A stretch of DNA of 64,000 nt from Nitrosomonadales bacterium (GTDB lineage Bacteria > Pseudomonadota > Gammaproteobacteria > Burkholderiales > Gallionellaceae): contig JACRED010000042.1 of NCBI GenBank assembly GCA_016218415.1, positions 1 through 64,000 of the forward strand. The letters are read 5' to 3'. Below, piece after piece: positions 8,794 through 18,467 of the stretch (position 1 is its first letter; every line of letters starts with the position of its first letter). Made by a program: the position numbers and the translations under genes. The notes below the pieces were generated by a model that worked only from the letters and a program-made list of their open reading frames with translations, made no database searches and was not told the DNA's origin.

Positions 8794-10215
8794 ATGTCTG
8801 CAAGCCTGGCAACTGTTTCTTACATTGGTGCGATCATTCTCTTCATCCTCAGTTTGGGCGGCCTGTCCAACCCCGAGTCTTCGCGGCGCGGCAATCTCTA
8901 CGGCATGATAGGCATGGCGATTGCCGTGCTGGCGACGGTGTTCGGCCCGCGCGTTTCGGCGGCGGGCATTCCGTGGATCATCGCCGCGATGGTGGTGGGC
9001 GGCAGCGTCGGACTCTATGCGGCGCGCAAGGTGCAGATGACGCAGATGCCGGAGCTGGTCGCGCTGATGCACAGCATGGTCGGTCTGGCGGCCTGTCTGG
9101 TCGGCTACGCCAATTACATCGACCCGATGGCGGCACTGAATCTGACCAGTGCTGAAAAGGGCATACACGAGATCGAAATCTATCTCGGCATACTGATAGG
9201 CGCAGTGACCTTCTCCGGTTCTCTCATCGCCTTCGGCAAGCTGTCGGGCAAGATAGGCGGCAAACCGCTGTTGCTTCCGGGACGGCACTTCATGAATCTG
9301 CTGGGCCTGTTGGTCGTTATCGCATTCGGCTGGCAATTCCTGCACGCCGAAGCTGTCAGTGCGGGCATGATAGGCCTGGCCGTGATGACGGTGATCGCAC
9401 TGTTGTTCGGCATCCACATGGTGATGGCCATCGGCGGCGCCGATATGCCGGTGGTGGTGTCCATGCTGAACAGCTACTCCGGCTGGGCGGCAGCGGCGAC
9501 CGGCTTCATGCTGAACAACGACCTGCTGATCGTCACCGGCGCGCTGGTGGGCTCCAGCGGCGCGATTCTTTCCTACATCATGTGCCGCGCGATGAACCGC
9601 AACTTCATCAGCGTCATTGCGGGCGGATTCGGCAGCGGGGGCGGCAAACCGGCCAAGAAGGCCGACGGCGATGGGCAACCGGCGGGCGAGGTGGTGTCTA
9701 TCAGCGCAGTCGAGACTGCCGAGCTGCTGCGCGAAGCCAAGAGCGTGATCATCGTGCCGGGATACGGCATGGCGGTGGCCCAGGCCCAGCACACGGTCTA
9801 CGAGATCACCAAGTTGCTGCGCGAGAAAGGCGTCAACGTGCGCTTCGGCATCCATCCGGTTGCCGGTCGCATGCCCGGCCACATGAACGTGTTGCTGGCC
9901 GAAGCCAAGGTGCCATACGACATCGTGATGGAGATGGATGAGGTCAATCCGGATTTCCCCGATACCGATGTTGCCATGGTGATAGGCGCCAACGACATCG
10001 TGAACCCGGCTGCGCAGGAAGAACCGGGCAGCCCCATCGCCGGCATGCCGGTGCTGGAAGTCTGGAAGGCCAAGACCTCCATCATGATGAAACGCAGCAT
10101 GGCGACCGGCTATGCGGGCGTGGAAAATCCGCTGTTCTACAAAGAGAACAACCGCATGCTGTTCGGCGATGCCAAGAAGATGCTGGAAGAGGTTTTCGTG
10201 GCGCTGAAGGCATAG
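8794..10215 (+). CDS. pntB: NAD(P) transhydrogenase subunit beta
   Basis: 473 aa; multi-TM N-terminus and [21 protein letters not shown]...[19 protein letters not shown]. Confidence 0.96.
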   Translation: MSASLATVSYIGAIILFILSLGGLSNPESSRRGNLYGMIGMAIAVLATVFGPRVSAAGIPWIIAAMVVGGSVGLYAARKVQMTQMPELVALMHSMVGLAACLVGYANYIDPMAALNLTSAEKGIHEIEIYLGILIGAVTFSGSLIAFGKLSGKIGGKPLLLPGRHFMNLLGLLVVIAFGWQFLHAEAVSAGMIGLAVMTVIALLFGIHMVMAIGGADMPVVVSMLNSYSGWAAAATGFMLNNDLLIVTGALVGSSGAILSYIMCRAMNRNFISVIAGGFGSGGGKPAKKADGDGQPAGEVVSISAVETAELLREAKSVIIVPGYGMAVAQAQHTVYEITKLLREKGVNVRFGIHPVAGRMPGHMNVLLAEAKVPYDIVMEMDEVNPDFPDTDVAMVIGANDIVNPAAQEEPGSPIAGMPVLEVWKAKTSIMMKRSMATGYAGVENPLFYKENNRMLFGDAKKMLEEVFVALKA

Positions 10216-10238
10216 CGCATCAATTTACTGAACACGAT

Positions 10239-10268
10239 AAAAAAGAGCCGCAATCGCGGCTCTTTTTT
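10239..10268 (+). terminator. Rho-independent (bidirectional-looking) terminator after pntB
   Basis: AAAAAAGAGCCGC-AATC-GCGGCTCTTTTTT. Confidence 0.95.
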
Positions 10269-10284
10269 ATTCAGGCTTGCTTCT

Positions 10285-10737
10285 TTATTGCCTGGACTTG
10301 ATGACGAGAACGGCGCCGAGCAGGCTAAGGATCAGGTAGAGCATGCTGGAGATGCCGTGCAACATTTTGAAACGGTCGGCGAACGCGCTGTGCATCACAT
10401 CCAGCGGCAGCGCCTGCGCCTTGAGGTCGGCCATCACCGGCTGGATGCCGCACTGGATCACCAGCGTGATCAGCAGCATCGCCGCCACGATCCGGAACAG
10501 CGGCTGGCGCATGGCGGATCGGCCGGATACGGCGAGGCGCTGGATCAGCAGATACGCGCCGCACACCATGCCGAGATAGCCGACCAGCGCGAACATCTGC
10601 CCGGCCAGCATGCCCGCCAGCTGCCTGTCCGGCTGCGCGTAGAACAGCACCGGCACGGCGAGATAGCCGGTCGCCCACAGGCCGCCGACCCAGGCGGTCA
10701 TCAACAGCGTAGCGAGATATTGCGATAAATTTTTCAT
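10285..10737 (-). CDS. DUF4149-like small membrane protein
   Basis: MKNLSQYLATLLMTAWVGGLWATGYLAVPVLFY; four hydrophobic segments. Confidence 0.65.
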   Translation of the reverse strand: MKNLSQYLATLLMTAWVGGLWATGYLAVPVLFYAQPDRQLAGMLAGQMFALVGYLGMVCGAYLLIQRLAVSGRSAMRQPLFRIVAAMLLITLVIQCGIQPVMADLKAQALPLDVMHSAFADRFKMLHGISSMLYLILSLLGAVLVIKSRQ

Positions 10738-10865
10738 GGGGGCAGGGTAGCACAGTTGCGATTGTTGGCAAGCGCACCATCGCAAGCTGGACAAGGGTGT
10801 CTTCTGTCGGGACAATGACGCATCCCCGATTTGCCGGGCAATATCGATACAACAAGGAGACAGAC

Positions 10866-11249
10866 ATGTATTACATCGTAGAGAGCCACAAATCATTCGA
10901 GCAGGCAGCGACCGATCTGGAGGCGGCGGTCAAGCGCAACGAATTCGGCGTGCTGCACATCCACGATCTGGGCAACACGTTGCGCGGCAAAGGTGTCGCC
11001 TTCGCCGAGAACTGCAAGGTCTTCGAGGTATGCAATCCGGGCCAGGCCGGCAAGGTGCTCTCCACCGACATGCGTTTGAACATGGCGCTGCCCTGCCGCA
11101 TCTCGGTGTACACCGAACAGGGCAAGACCAAGATCGGCATGATCAAGCCCGTCCCGATGCTGGCCTCGCTTTCGCAGGACGCCACGCTGGCCAGGGTGGC
11201 GCATGAGGTCGAAGCCAAGACCCGGCAGATGATAGACGAAGCAAAATAG
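10866..11249 (+). CDS. DUF302 domain protein
   Basis: MYYIVESHKSFEQAATDLEAAVKRNEFGVLHIHDLG...KVFEVCNP. Confidence 0.85.
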   Translation: MYYIVESHKSFEQAATDLEAAVKRNEFGVLHIHDLGNTLRGKGVAFAENCKVFEVCNPGQAGKVLSTDMRLNMALPCRISVYTEQGKTKIGMIKPVPMLASLSQDATLARVAHEVEAKTRQMIDEAK

Positions 11250-11289
11250 CCCGCGCCATGATCGCAATCCTGATACTCAAGGTCCTCTG

Positions 11290-11934
11290 ATGACGCTGCT
11301 CCCGATCTGGGCGGAACAGGTCAAATACCTCATCGGTATTTTCGCCATCCTGAATCCGCTCGGTACCATCCCCATCTACCTCAGCATGATGACGGATCGC
11401 CGCCCGGAGGTGATGCACCGCACCGCGCTGAAAGCCTCGGTCGCGGTCGCGGTGATCCTGACGCTCGCGGTCTGGGTCGGCGATGCGCTGCTGTCGTTCT
11501 TCGGTATCGGCATCCCCGCGTTCCGCATCGCCGGCGGACTGCTGGTGCTGATCATCGCGGTCGCGATGTTCGGCGCCCGCACCAGCCCGGCGCGGCACAC
11601 CGATGCGGAACAGGCGGCAGCGGAAGCCAAGGAGGACATCGCCGTGGTGCCGCTGGCGATCCCGTTGCTGGCCGGGCCGGGCGCGATCAGCCTGACCATC
11701 GTCGATGCGCATCAGTTGTCCAGCCTGGCAGACAAGGCCGTGTTCAGCCTGGGCATCGTCTGGGTAGCGGGCATCGTCTGGCTGGTGTTGCGGCTGGCCG
11801 AACCGATCGGCGAACGACTGGGCACCGGCGGACTCAACATCGCCACCCGCGTGATGGGCCTGATACTCGCCGCGATGGCGGTGCAATTCATGGCGGACGG
11901 GATGCTGGAATTGTTTCCGGGCTGGTCTCACTGA
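11290..11934 (+). CDS. MarC family integral membrane protein
   Basis: FAILNPLGTIPIYLSM...AIPLLAGPGAISLTIV...VMGLILAAMAVQFMADGM. Confidence 0.9.
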   Translation: MTLLPIWAEQVKYLIGIFAILNPLGTIPIYLSMMTDRRPEVMHRTALKASVAVAVILTLAVWVGDALLSFFGIGIPAFRIAGGLLVLIIAVAMFGARTSPARHTDAEQAAAEAKEDIAVVPLAIPLLAGPGAISLTIVDAHQLSSLADKAVFSLGIVWVAGIVWLVLRLAEPIGERLGTGGLNIATRVMGLILAAMAVQFMADGMLELFPGWSH

Positions 11935-12285
11935 TTGAATCCTGGGTGGCAGTTAGGCTGTGTATCAGGAATTGACCGTGGTAACACTGGAGCGAACTTC
12001 CGTATCACTGCTAAGAGCGGATATTGGTGAGAGGCAGGTATATACCACTGCAGATGCCATTTCATCATTCACCCCGATAAATTGAACGGCTGTTGAGAAG
12101 ATCATCCGCCACACGATGTGGCCTGGCTGAAGCGGTCTGCAATACTGCCAGCCCCTGCAACACTCATCAAAAATATATGCGTAATTTATTTGGTTGATTT
12201 ATTCATGAATGGCGAATTACGGTATATACTGTTTTCGGATGTTTTTTGTCACCTAAATCTCCAATACTCCTGACAGGAGGCTGTT

Positions 12286-15200
12286 ATGCAACTGCTCAGT
12301 GTACTTCGCCACATAAGCCGATACGGTATCAGCCTCACTGTCTTCTCCAGCTTGTTAATCATCGGTTGCGGTGGAGGCGGAGGCAATTCACCCGCTGTTG
12401 TGCATGAGGTTGCAAGTTTCTCTGACTACTACCCGATGTCCAAAGGTACGTACCGCACCTACCGAATTACTGCACCCGGTCGCGACACACAGACACTCAC
12501 TCAAACGTGGACAAATGGCGCGACCTACAATGGGAACTCCGGTGTGCGCACCTGTGAATCCGCAATCGAGTGGGAAGACATAGCGCGTGTTGGCGATAAG
12601 ACTCTCAGTTATGCGTTCGTCGATTCGACAACCAGTGTAGTAATTAGGCCCAGTACACCGGTTGTTCTTGGCGTGGACAACTGGCAGCCGGGTCAGACTG
12701 TGTCCACGAATACAACGATCCAAGGAATTCAGATTAAGACCGATGTGACATACATAGACAAGCAAGCGGTTGTCGTTCCTGCAGCGACATTTTTGGACAC
12801 CATGAGAGTCAATTTCTCTATCAATGACGGGGCCGTCTCTGGAACGTCATGGTATGCGCGAGGTGTCGGGCTCGTTAGGGAAACGCATTCTGACGGGGAA
12901 ACTTGGGAGCTAGTCGAATCGGGACAAAGATCGTCTCCAGCACCGGTTCTCACCTCCTTCCTACCGGCAGCGGGCGCTGTCGATGGCGGAAGCCTCCTGA
13001 CCCTCACCGGAGGTTTGTTCCAGCAGGGCGCACAAGTAATTGTCGGCAACAAGCGCGCGCCATCTCCGTTGCTCAATGGGGCTGGATCGATTACGGCATA
13101 CGTACCGCTCGGTGCATTGGGTGTAACCGATGTCACTATAGTAAATCCTGATTGCCAAGTTGCATTATTGGAAAACCAGTTTGAGTACAAAAATGTCTGG
13201 ACATCGACTTCCACCGCTGGCGCGCCCGACGCGCGTACCTCGGCAGGAGGGATATGGACAGGTACCGAAATGATTGCTTGGGGAGGACACGACGGCAACT
13301 CGATTGCAAAAAATACCGGAGCAAGATTCGATCCGGTCAGCAACGCTTGGCGGCCGATGTCTACAGTGGGAGCGCCGTCCCCTCGTTGGGGGCACACGTC
13401 CGTGTGGACTGGGCAAGAAATGATCGTTTGGGGTGGATTTAGCGGGGCCTTCCAATTTCAGACGCTTGCCGACGGCGCGCGCTACAACCCCCAGACCGAT
13501 ACCTGGGCGCCAGTGAGTTCAACAGGCGCTCCCACCGCGCGTTACAACCATACCGCCACATGGACCGGTAGCGAAATGATCGTGTGGGGTGGATATGCGT
13601 GTACCGCCTGCACCAACTCTGGCATGTCCACGGGCGCGCGGTACAACCCAATCACGGATAGTTGGGTGCCCGTACAAAGCACCAACGCCCCTTCCGGTCG
13701 CGGAAACCACACCAGCATCTGGACCGGTTCAAGAATGATTATTTGGGGGGGCGACACGGGCAACCCCGGTTTGCTCAACGATGGAGGGATCTATGATCCC
13801 GGAACGGACACGTGGTCGGCGACGAATTTGTCAGGGGCGCCGACGCCGAGGGCTGTCCATGGAGCGGCTTGGACCGGATCGGAAATGATCGTGTTCGGCG
13901 GGCAGACATCAACAATCAGTTCGAGCGCATCTAATACTGGTGGCCGCTATAACCCGAGCACGGATACATGGGCCCAGATGAATTCTGTCGGCGCACCTAG
14001 TTCCTTCTTTACGGCCTCGGCGCCGCTCTTGTGGTCAGGCACGGAAATCATTGCGTGGGGTGGTAGTGGCGCACGCTACAACCCGGTTGCAGACGTATGG
14101 TCAGCTATGTGGACAACGGGTCAACCTGCGGGGAGTTCCGGACATGTTGCAGTCTGGACAGGTTCAAAGCTGGTTGTGTGGGGGGGACAATTCGCGGTCG
14201 TGCTCAATTCGGGCGGTATATACGACCCCAATGTTGACCCTAGTACCGGGTCAGCGCCGTTGCCCGCCATATCTACCATCACTCCAGCCAATGGCCCAAT
14301 AGCGGGCGGAACAGCATTGACAATCACCGGAACGAATTTCAGACCCGAGGCGACGGTCTTGATCGGAGGCAAGCCTGCAACCAATGTCATCGTGATCGGG
14401 ACCGATACGATCCAGGCGATTTCGCCTTCTGGAAACCCTGGTTATGCTGATGTCGTCATTACGATTCCAGAGATTCCTTGGTGGAAGGTAACTGCGGTAG
14501 CAGGATTCACTTACACGCCATTTTCATTTGAAGGATGGATCGGCGGCGGCACAAGCGGTTGGCAAACGGGGCTTGCGCCGTCGGGTAGACCCGGTGATGC
14601 AGAATTTATCAGGCCTTCCGGAATCGTAGTTGACTCGGCGGGGAACATTTATGTCGCAGATGAGGGAAATAATCGGGTTCAAAAATGGAATATCGCGGGT
14701 ACTTATTTGGGTTGGATTGGAGGGGGTGTGCCCGGTTGGCAAACCGGTGCGGCCCCGGTGCCAGGGTCCGGGAACGGTCAGATGTCAGGACCAACGAAGA
14801 TCGCCATTGACGACAGCGGGAATATCTACGTCTCAGATTCGCAAAACCACAGAATACAAAAGTGGAGCGCCTCCGGTTCCATCCTCGGTTGGATAGGCGG
14901 GGGACTCGGCGGTTGGCAATCAGGTTCGGCTCCTGCGGCAGGCAGCACGAATTGCCATTTCAACCAACCCATGGGGGTGGTACTGGACAGTTCTGGAAAC
15001 ATTTACGTTGCTGATAAGGAGAATCATCGTGTCCAGAAATGGTCAACAAACGGAGTTTGTCTGGGTTGGATCGGGAGCGGAGTTGCCGGTTGGCAAACCG
15101 GCTCAGCACCCGCATCCGGCAATGCGAACGGAGTATTCAAGTTTCCCATGGATGTCGCCACCGACTCTATCGGAAACATCTACGTTGCGGATACGTGGAA

Positions 15201-15588
15201 TTGGCGGATTCAGAAATGGGATAGTGCAGGAAACATACAGGGTTGGATCGGCGGCGGCGCTAACGGGTGGCAGACCGGCACGGCGCCTTCAACAGGCGGG
15301 ACCGCGACCGGTGAATTTAAAGAGGTGTTCGGTGTTTCCGTCGATGCCAACGGCAACATCTATGCCGCCAATAGCGGGGCACATGCCATTAACAAGTGGA
15401 CCGCGCAGGGAAATATCGTTGGCTGGATTGGAAACGCTCAGTATGGCTGGCAAACGGGTGCGATCACGGGAACATACGGTGACGCACTGGGATTCTTCAA
15501 ATTTCCGTGGGATATGACAATTGGACCCGATGGGAAACTCTATGTCGCGGATTCCTATAACGCGCGAATACAGCGATGGAAAGAGTGA
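12286..15588 (+). CDS. Large lipoprotein: TIG - 7x Kelch - TIG - 6x NHL
   Basis: Lipobox-like LLIIGCGGGGG; seven WTGxEMIxWGG repeats; two IPT/TIG-like segments; six GWIGGG..GWQTG..GNIYVAD..NxRVQKW repeats. Confidence 0.85.
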   Translation: MQLLSVLRHISRYGISLTVFSSLLIIGCGGGGGNSPAVVHEVASFSDYYPMSKGTYRTYRITAPGRDTQTLTQTWTNGATYNGNSGVRTCESAIEWEDIARVGDKTLSYAFVDSTTSVVIRPSTPVVLGVDNWQPGQTVSTNTTIQGIQIKTDVTYIDKQAVVVPAATFLDTMRVNFSINDGAVSGTSWYARGVGLVRETHSDGETWELVESGQRSSPAPVLTSFLPAAGAVDGGSLLTLTGGLFQQGAQVIVGNKRAPSPLLNGAGSITAYVPLGALGVTDVTIVNPDCQVALLENQFEYKNVWTSTSTAGAPDARTSAGGIWTGTEMIAWGGHDGNSIAKNTGARFDPVSNAWRPMSTVGAPSPRWGHTSVWTGQEMIVWGGFSGAFQFQTLADGARYNPQTDTWAPVSSTGAPTARYNHTATWTGSEMIVWGGYACTACTNSGMSTGARYNPITDSWVPVQSTNAPSGRGNHTSIWTGSRMIIWGGDTGNPGLLNDGGIYDPGTDTWSATNLSGAPTPRAVHGAAWTGSEMIVFGGQTSTISSSASNTGGRYNPSTDTWAQMNSVGAPSSFFTASAPLLWSGTEIIAWGGSGARYNPVADVWSAMWTTGQPAGSSGHVAVWTGSKLVVWGGQFAVVLNSGGIYDPNVDPSTGSAPLPAISTITPANGPIAGGTALTITGTNFRPEATVLIGGKPATNVIVIGTDTIQAISPSGNPGYADVVITIPEIPWWKVTAVAGFTYTPFSFEGWIGGGTSGWQTGLAPSGRPGDAEFIRPSGIVVDSAGNIYVADEGNNRVQKWNIAGTYLGWIGGGVPGWQTGAAPVPGSGNGQMSGPTKIAIDDSGNIYVSDSQNHRIQKWSASGSILGWIGGGLGGWQSGSAPAAGSTNCHFNQPMGVVLDSSGNIYVADKENHRVQKWSTNGVCLGWIGSGVAGWQTGSAPASGNANGVFKFPMDVATDSIGNIYVADTWNWRIQKWDSAGNIQGWIGGGANGWQTGTAPSTGGTATGEFKEVFGVSVDANGNIYAANSGAHAINKWTAQGNIVGWIGNAQYGWQTGAITGTYGDALGFFKFPWDMTIGPDGKLYVADSYNARIQRWKE

Positions 15589-15774
15589 ACGAGTAACCAG
15601 TGTTCGCTAACGGGTGACCTATATAAACTACCTGATAGCAAAATTCGATGGCTGCTTTAGGGTGAGTTGCTTCAAAAATAGTATGGCGGCAGCGTGTCGT
15701 TAGCGGCCATACACAAGGCCATTACTTTGTTTTCATTGATCGATCAGGCATCGGGCTATCCTTACTGGATCAGT

Positions 15775-16011
15775 TCACGGCTGGGCCTGGCCGACCGACT
15801 TCAGCATTTGCGACAAATCCCCGGCGGTCTGCGCCTGCGGCCCTTGCACCCAGTCCACCAGCGCACCGGCTCCCCATGACACCAGGGCGGCAATCGTGAA
15901 GATAAGCACGCCGCGCGTCATTCCCTTGGGTATTTCCTGTTCATCCAGATATTTTTTGAGATACCAGGAGGCAATGAAGAATACGATGGTGGAGACGATC
16001 AGGTTGAGCAT
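15775..16011 (-). CDS. Small membrane protein, unknown
   Basis: 78 aa with two hydrophobic segments. Confidence 0.5.
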   Translation of the reverse strand: MLNLIVSTIVFFIASWYLKKYLDEQEIPKGMTRGVLIFTIAALVSWGAGALVDWVQGPQAQTAGDLSQMLKSVGQAQP

Positions 16012-16022
16012 GTTGGGGATAC

Positions 16023-17039
16023 CTAGCGCAGGGCGGGCACCACCGGGGCCTTGACTGGCATCGCCGCAGGCGCGGTTACCTTTGCCGCGATCACCGTCAC
16101 GGTGGCGGAAGCGAGTGTCTGGTTGCCTGTGGCGTCGGTCGCCGAATAGATCACGGTGTAGATCCGGTCGGTCGCGCCATGACGGACCGCGCGGAGTTTG
16201 AAATACCGGTCATCCAGTCCCGGACTCGCATCGAGGATATCGTCTGCTGCAACGGTTTCGTTGGCGGTGATGGATTCGAGTCTGATCCGGGGCATGCGGT
16301 CGAAATCGTCCTGTACCGCGAAAGTCGCCTTGACCGGCACCGGCTTGAGGCCGGACTCGGGGCCGGCTGTGTCGCTCGGCAGCGTGATCGTGCCGGGGCT
16401 CAGGCTCACCGTGAGAGTGGGCGGCGTGTTGTCGAGGCGCTCGATGGGGACGACCAGGCTGGGCGGATTGCCTTCCGGGAAGGAGATCAGCGCGTGCCCG
16501 GTCAGGTAGCTGGCGTCGGCCCTGTCCACGGTGACGCTCAGCTTGGACATCGACTGTCCGGCAAACAGTTTGGGGGATTTCTCATTCAACGGCTCCCACG
16601 TGACCGCGAGGGAACCGGCGCCAGTGTCCGGGGATGCCGTGTTGACTGCGATATCCGGGGCTGCGCTATCGGGGACATCTTCAGCGGGGGTGGCCATGCT
16701 GACGCGCCAGCCGGTGGGGGCGTTGTAGCTGGTCGTGGGGATGCCGAACTTCGGGTTCCATCCGGAAGGGCGTTCCAGGAGTTCATAGATGTCGGTGACG
16801 GTGTCGCCGTCAACCCGGCGGTCGCGCCCGACCGCAACGGCGGCAACGCTTTGCGGGCTATTGTTGGCCACGCGATAGTAGTACACGATCTTGTCGCCGG
16901 CGTGCTGGGCATACCCGCCCACACTGACCGGCAGTGCCGCATCTTTGGCCGTGGCGACCGGCGCATAGGCTGCGCCGGCCAGACAGAGTCCGGCCCAGCC
17001 GGTTAATCCGATGAATTTTTTTGTCCAGCCTGGTTTCAT
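16023..17039 (-). CDS. Hypothetical exported protein
   Basis: 338 aa; signal peptide-like N-terminus, Ig/cadherin-like C-terminal IYSATDATGNQTLASATVTV. Confidence 0.6.
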   Translation of the reverse strand: MKPGWTKKFIGLTGWAGLCLAGAAYAPVATAKDAALPVSVGGYAQHAGDKIVYYYRVANNSPQSVAAVAVGRDRRVDGDTVTDIYELLERPSGWNPKFGIPTTSYNAPTGWRVSMATPAEDVPDSAAPDIAVNTASPDTGAGSLAVTWEPLNEKSPKLFAGQSMSKLSVTVDRADASYLTGHALISFPEGNPPSLVVPIERLDNTPPTLTVSLSPGTITLPSDTAGPESGLKPVPVKATFAVQDDFDRMPRIRLESITANETVAADDILDASPGLDDRYFKLRAVRHGATDRIYTVIYSATDATGNQTLASATVTVIAAKVTAPAAMPVKAPVVPALR

Positions 17040-17225
17040 GTCACATCCTTATGCCTGTCGATATGAATAATGCGCGGCGCATCTTTGCCGCGAATGATAC
17101 TGCATGCGCCGGTCTAATTCCCGTGTGTCATTTTCCGCATCGGCTTTCCCCGCTGTGCGGCCTTTGCAATAAAATCGCAACCCTGCGGATCGCCGCCGTC
17201 ATCCGCCCATTTTAAAGGACGCATC

Positions 17226-18467
17226 ATCAGCTATTACCTCGGCCTTGATTTCGGCACTTCGGGCGCGCGCGCCTGCGCGATCGGCGACGACAAGGCCGTC
17301 GCCTGGGAGCAGCGCGCAGCCTATGATTATCCCGCCAGCCAGACCCCGTCGGACTGGCGCAGCGCGTTGCATGGGCTGTTATCCGCGCTGCCCGGACACA
17401 TCGCGGGGCAATTGCGCGGGCTGGCGATCGATGGCACCTCAGGCACCGTGCTGCTGTGCGACGCCGGGCTGAGCCCGGTTTCCGATGCGTTGCTCTACCA
17501 CGACAACCGCGCGCAGCAACAGGCGGAGCAGCTCAAGATCATCGCGCCCGGGGGGCATACCGTATGCAGCGCCACCTCGGGTTTGGCCAAATTCCTCTGG
17601 CTGACGCAGCGGGATCACATCGATCACGCCGCCCATTTTCTGCATCAGGCCGATTGGCTCACCGCGCTGCTCGGCGGGCAGGCGGGTGTCAGCGACTATC
17701 ACAACGCGCTGAAGACCGGCTACGACGTGGAACGCCTGTGCTGGCCGGAATGGGTGCGGGCGCTGCCGCATGCGCATCTGCTGCCGGAGGTGCTGGCGCC
17801 GGGCGCGGTCATCGGCAAGATCCGGCCCGACATCGCCGCGCATTTCGGCATCCATCCGCAATGCGCCATACACGCGGGCACCACCGACAGCACCGCGGCG
17901 TTCATCGCGGCGGGTGTCGATGAGACCGGCGTCGGCGTGACCTCGCTCGGCTCGACGCTGGTGCTCAAGCAGCTTTGCGCGCAGCGCATCGAGGCGCCGG
18001 AATACGGCGTGTACAGCCATCGCTACGGGGACCGCTGGCTGGCCGGCGGCGCGTCGAATGCCGGTGCGGCGGTGCTGCGCCGCTATTTCGACGACGGGCA
18101 ACTGGAGGCGCTCAGCGCGCGCATCGATCCGTCCCGCGACAGCCCGCTGGATTACTATCCGCTGTCCGGCATCGGCGAACGTTTCCCGGTCAACGATATG
18201 CGGCTCATGCCCAGACTGGAGCCGCGCCCGGCTGACGATGCGGAATTCCTGCACGGATTATTGCAGGGCCTGGCGCGTGTCGAAGCCGCTGGTTACGCCA
18301 GGCTTGCCGGACTGGGCGCGCCGCCGCTCGTGCGTGTTGTGAGCAACGGCGGCGGGGCGAAGAACCGGGTGTGGGAAGCACTGCGCTCAAGGTCGCTCGG
18401 CGTGCCGGTCAGCGCGGCGGCACATTCCGAGGCGGCTTATGGCAGCGCGCTGTTGTGCGCGCGATGA
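17226..18467 (+). CDS. FGGY-family carbohydrate kinase; start codon non-canonical or uncertain
   Basis: In-frame translation ISYYLGLDFGTSGARACAIGDD...AIDGTSGTVLLCD...LYHDNRAQ; the track ORF starts at an internal TTG (17367). Confidence 0.85.
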   Translation: MSYYLGLDFGTSGARACAIGDDKAVAWEQRAAYDYPASQTPSDWRSALHGLLSALPGHIAGQLRGLAIDGTSGTVLLCDAGLSPVSDALLYHDNRAQQQAEQLKIIAPGGHTVCSATSGLAKFLWLTQRDHIDHAAHFLHQADWLTALLGGQAGVSDYHNALKTGYDVERLCWPEWVRALPHAHLLPEVLAPGAVIGKIRPDIAAHFGIHPQCAIHAGTTDSTAAFIAAGVDETGVGVTSLGSTLVLKQLCAQRIEAPEYGVYSHRYGDRWLAGGASNAGAAVLRRYFDDGQLEALSARIDPSRDSPLDYYPLSGIGERFPVNDMRLMPRLEPRPADDAEFLHGLLQGLARVEAAGYARLAGLGAPPLVRVVSNGGGAKNRVWEALRSRSLGVPVSAAAHSEAAYGSALLCAR

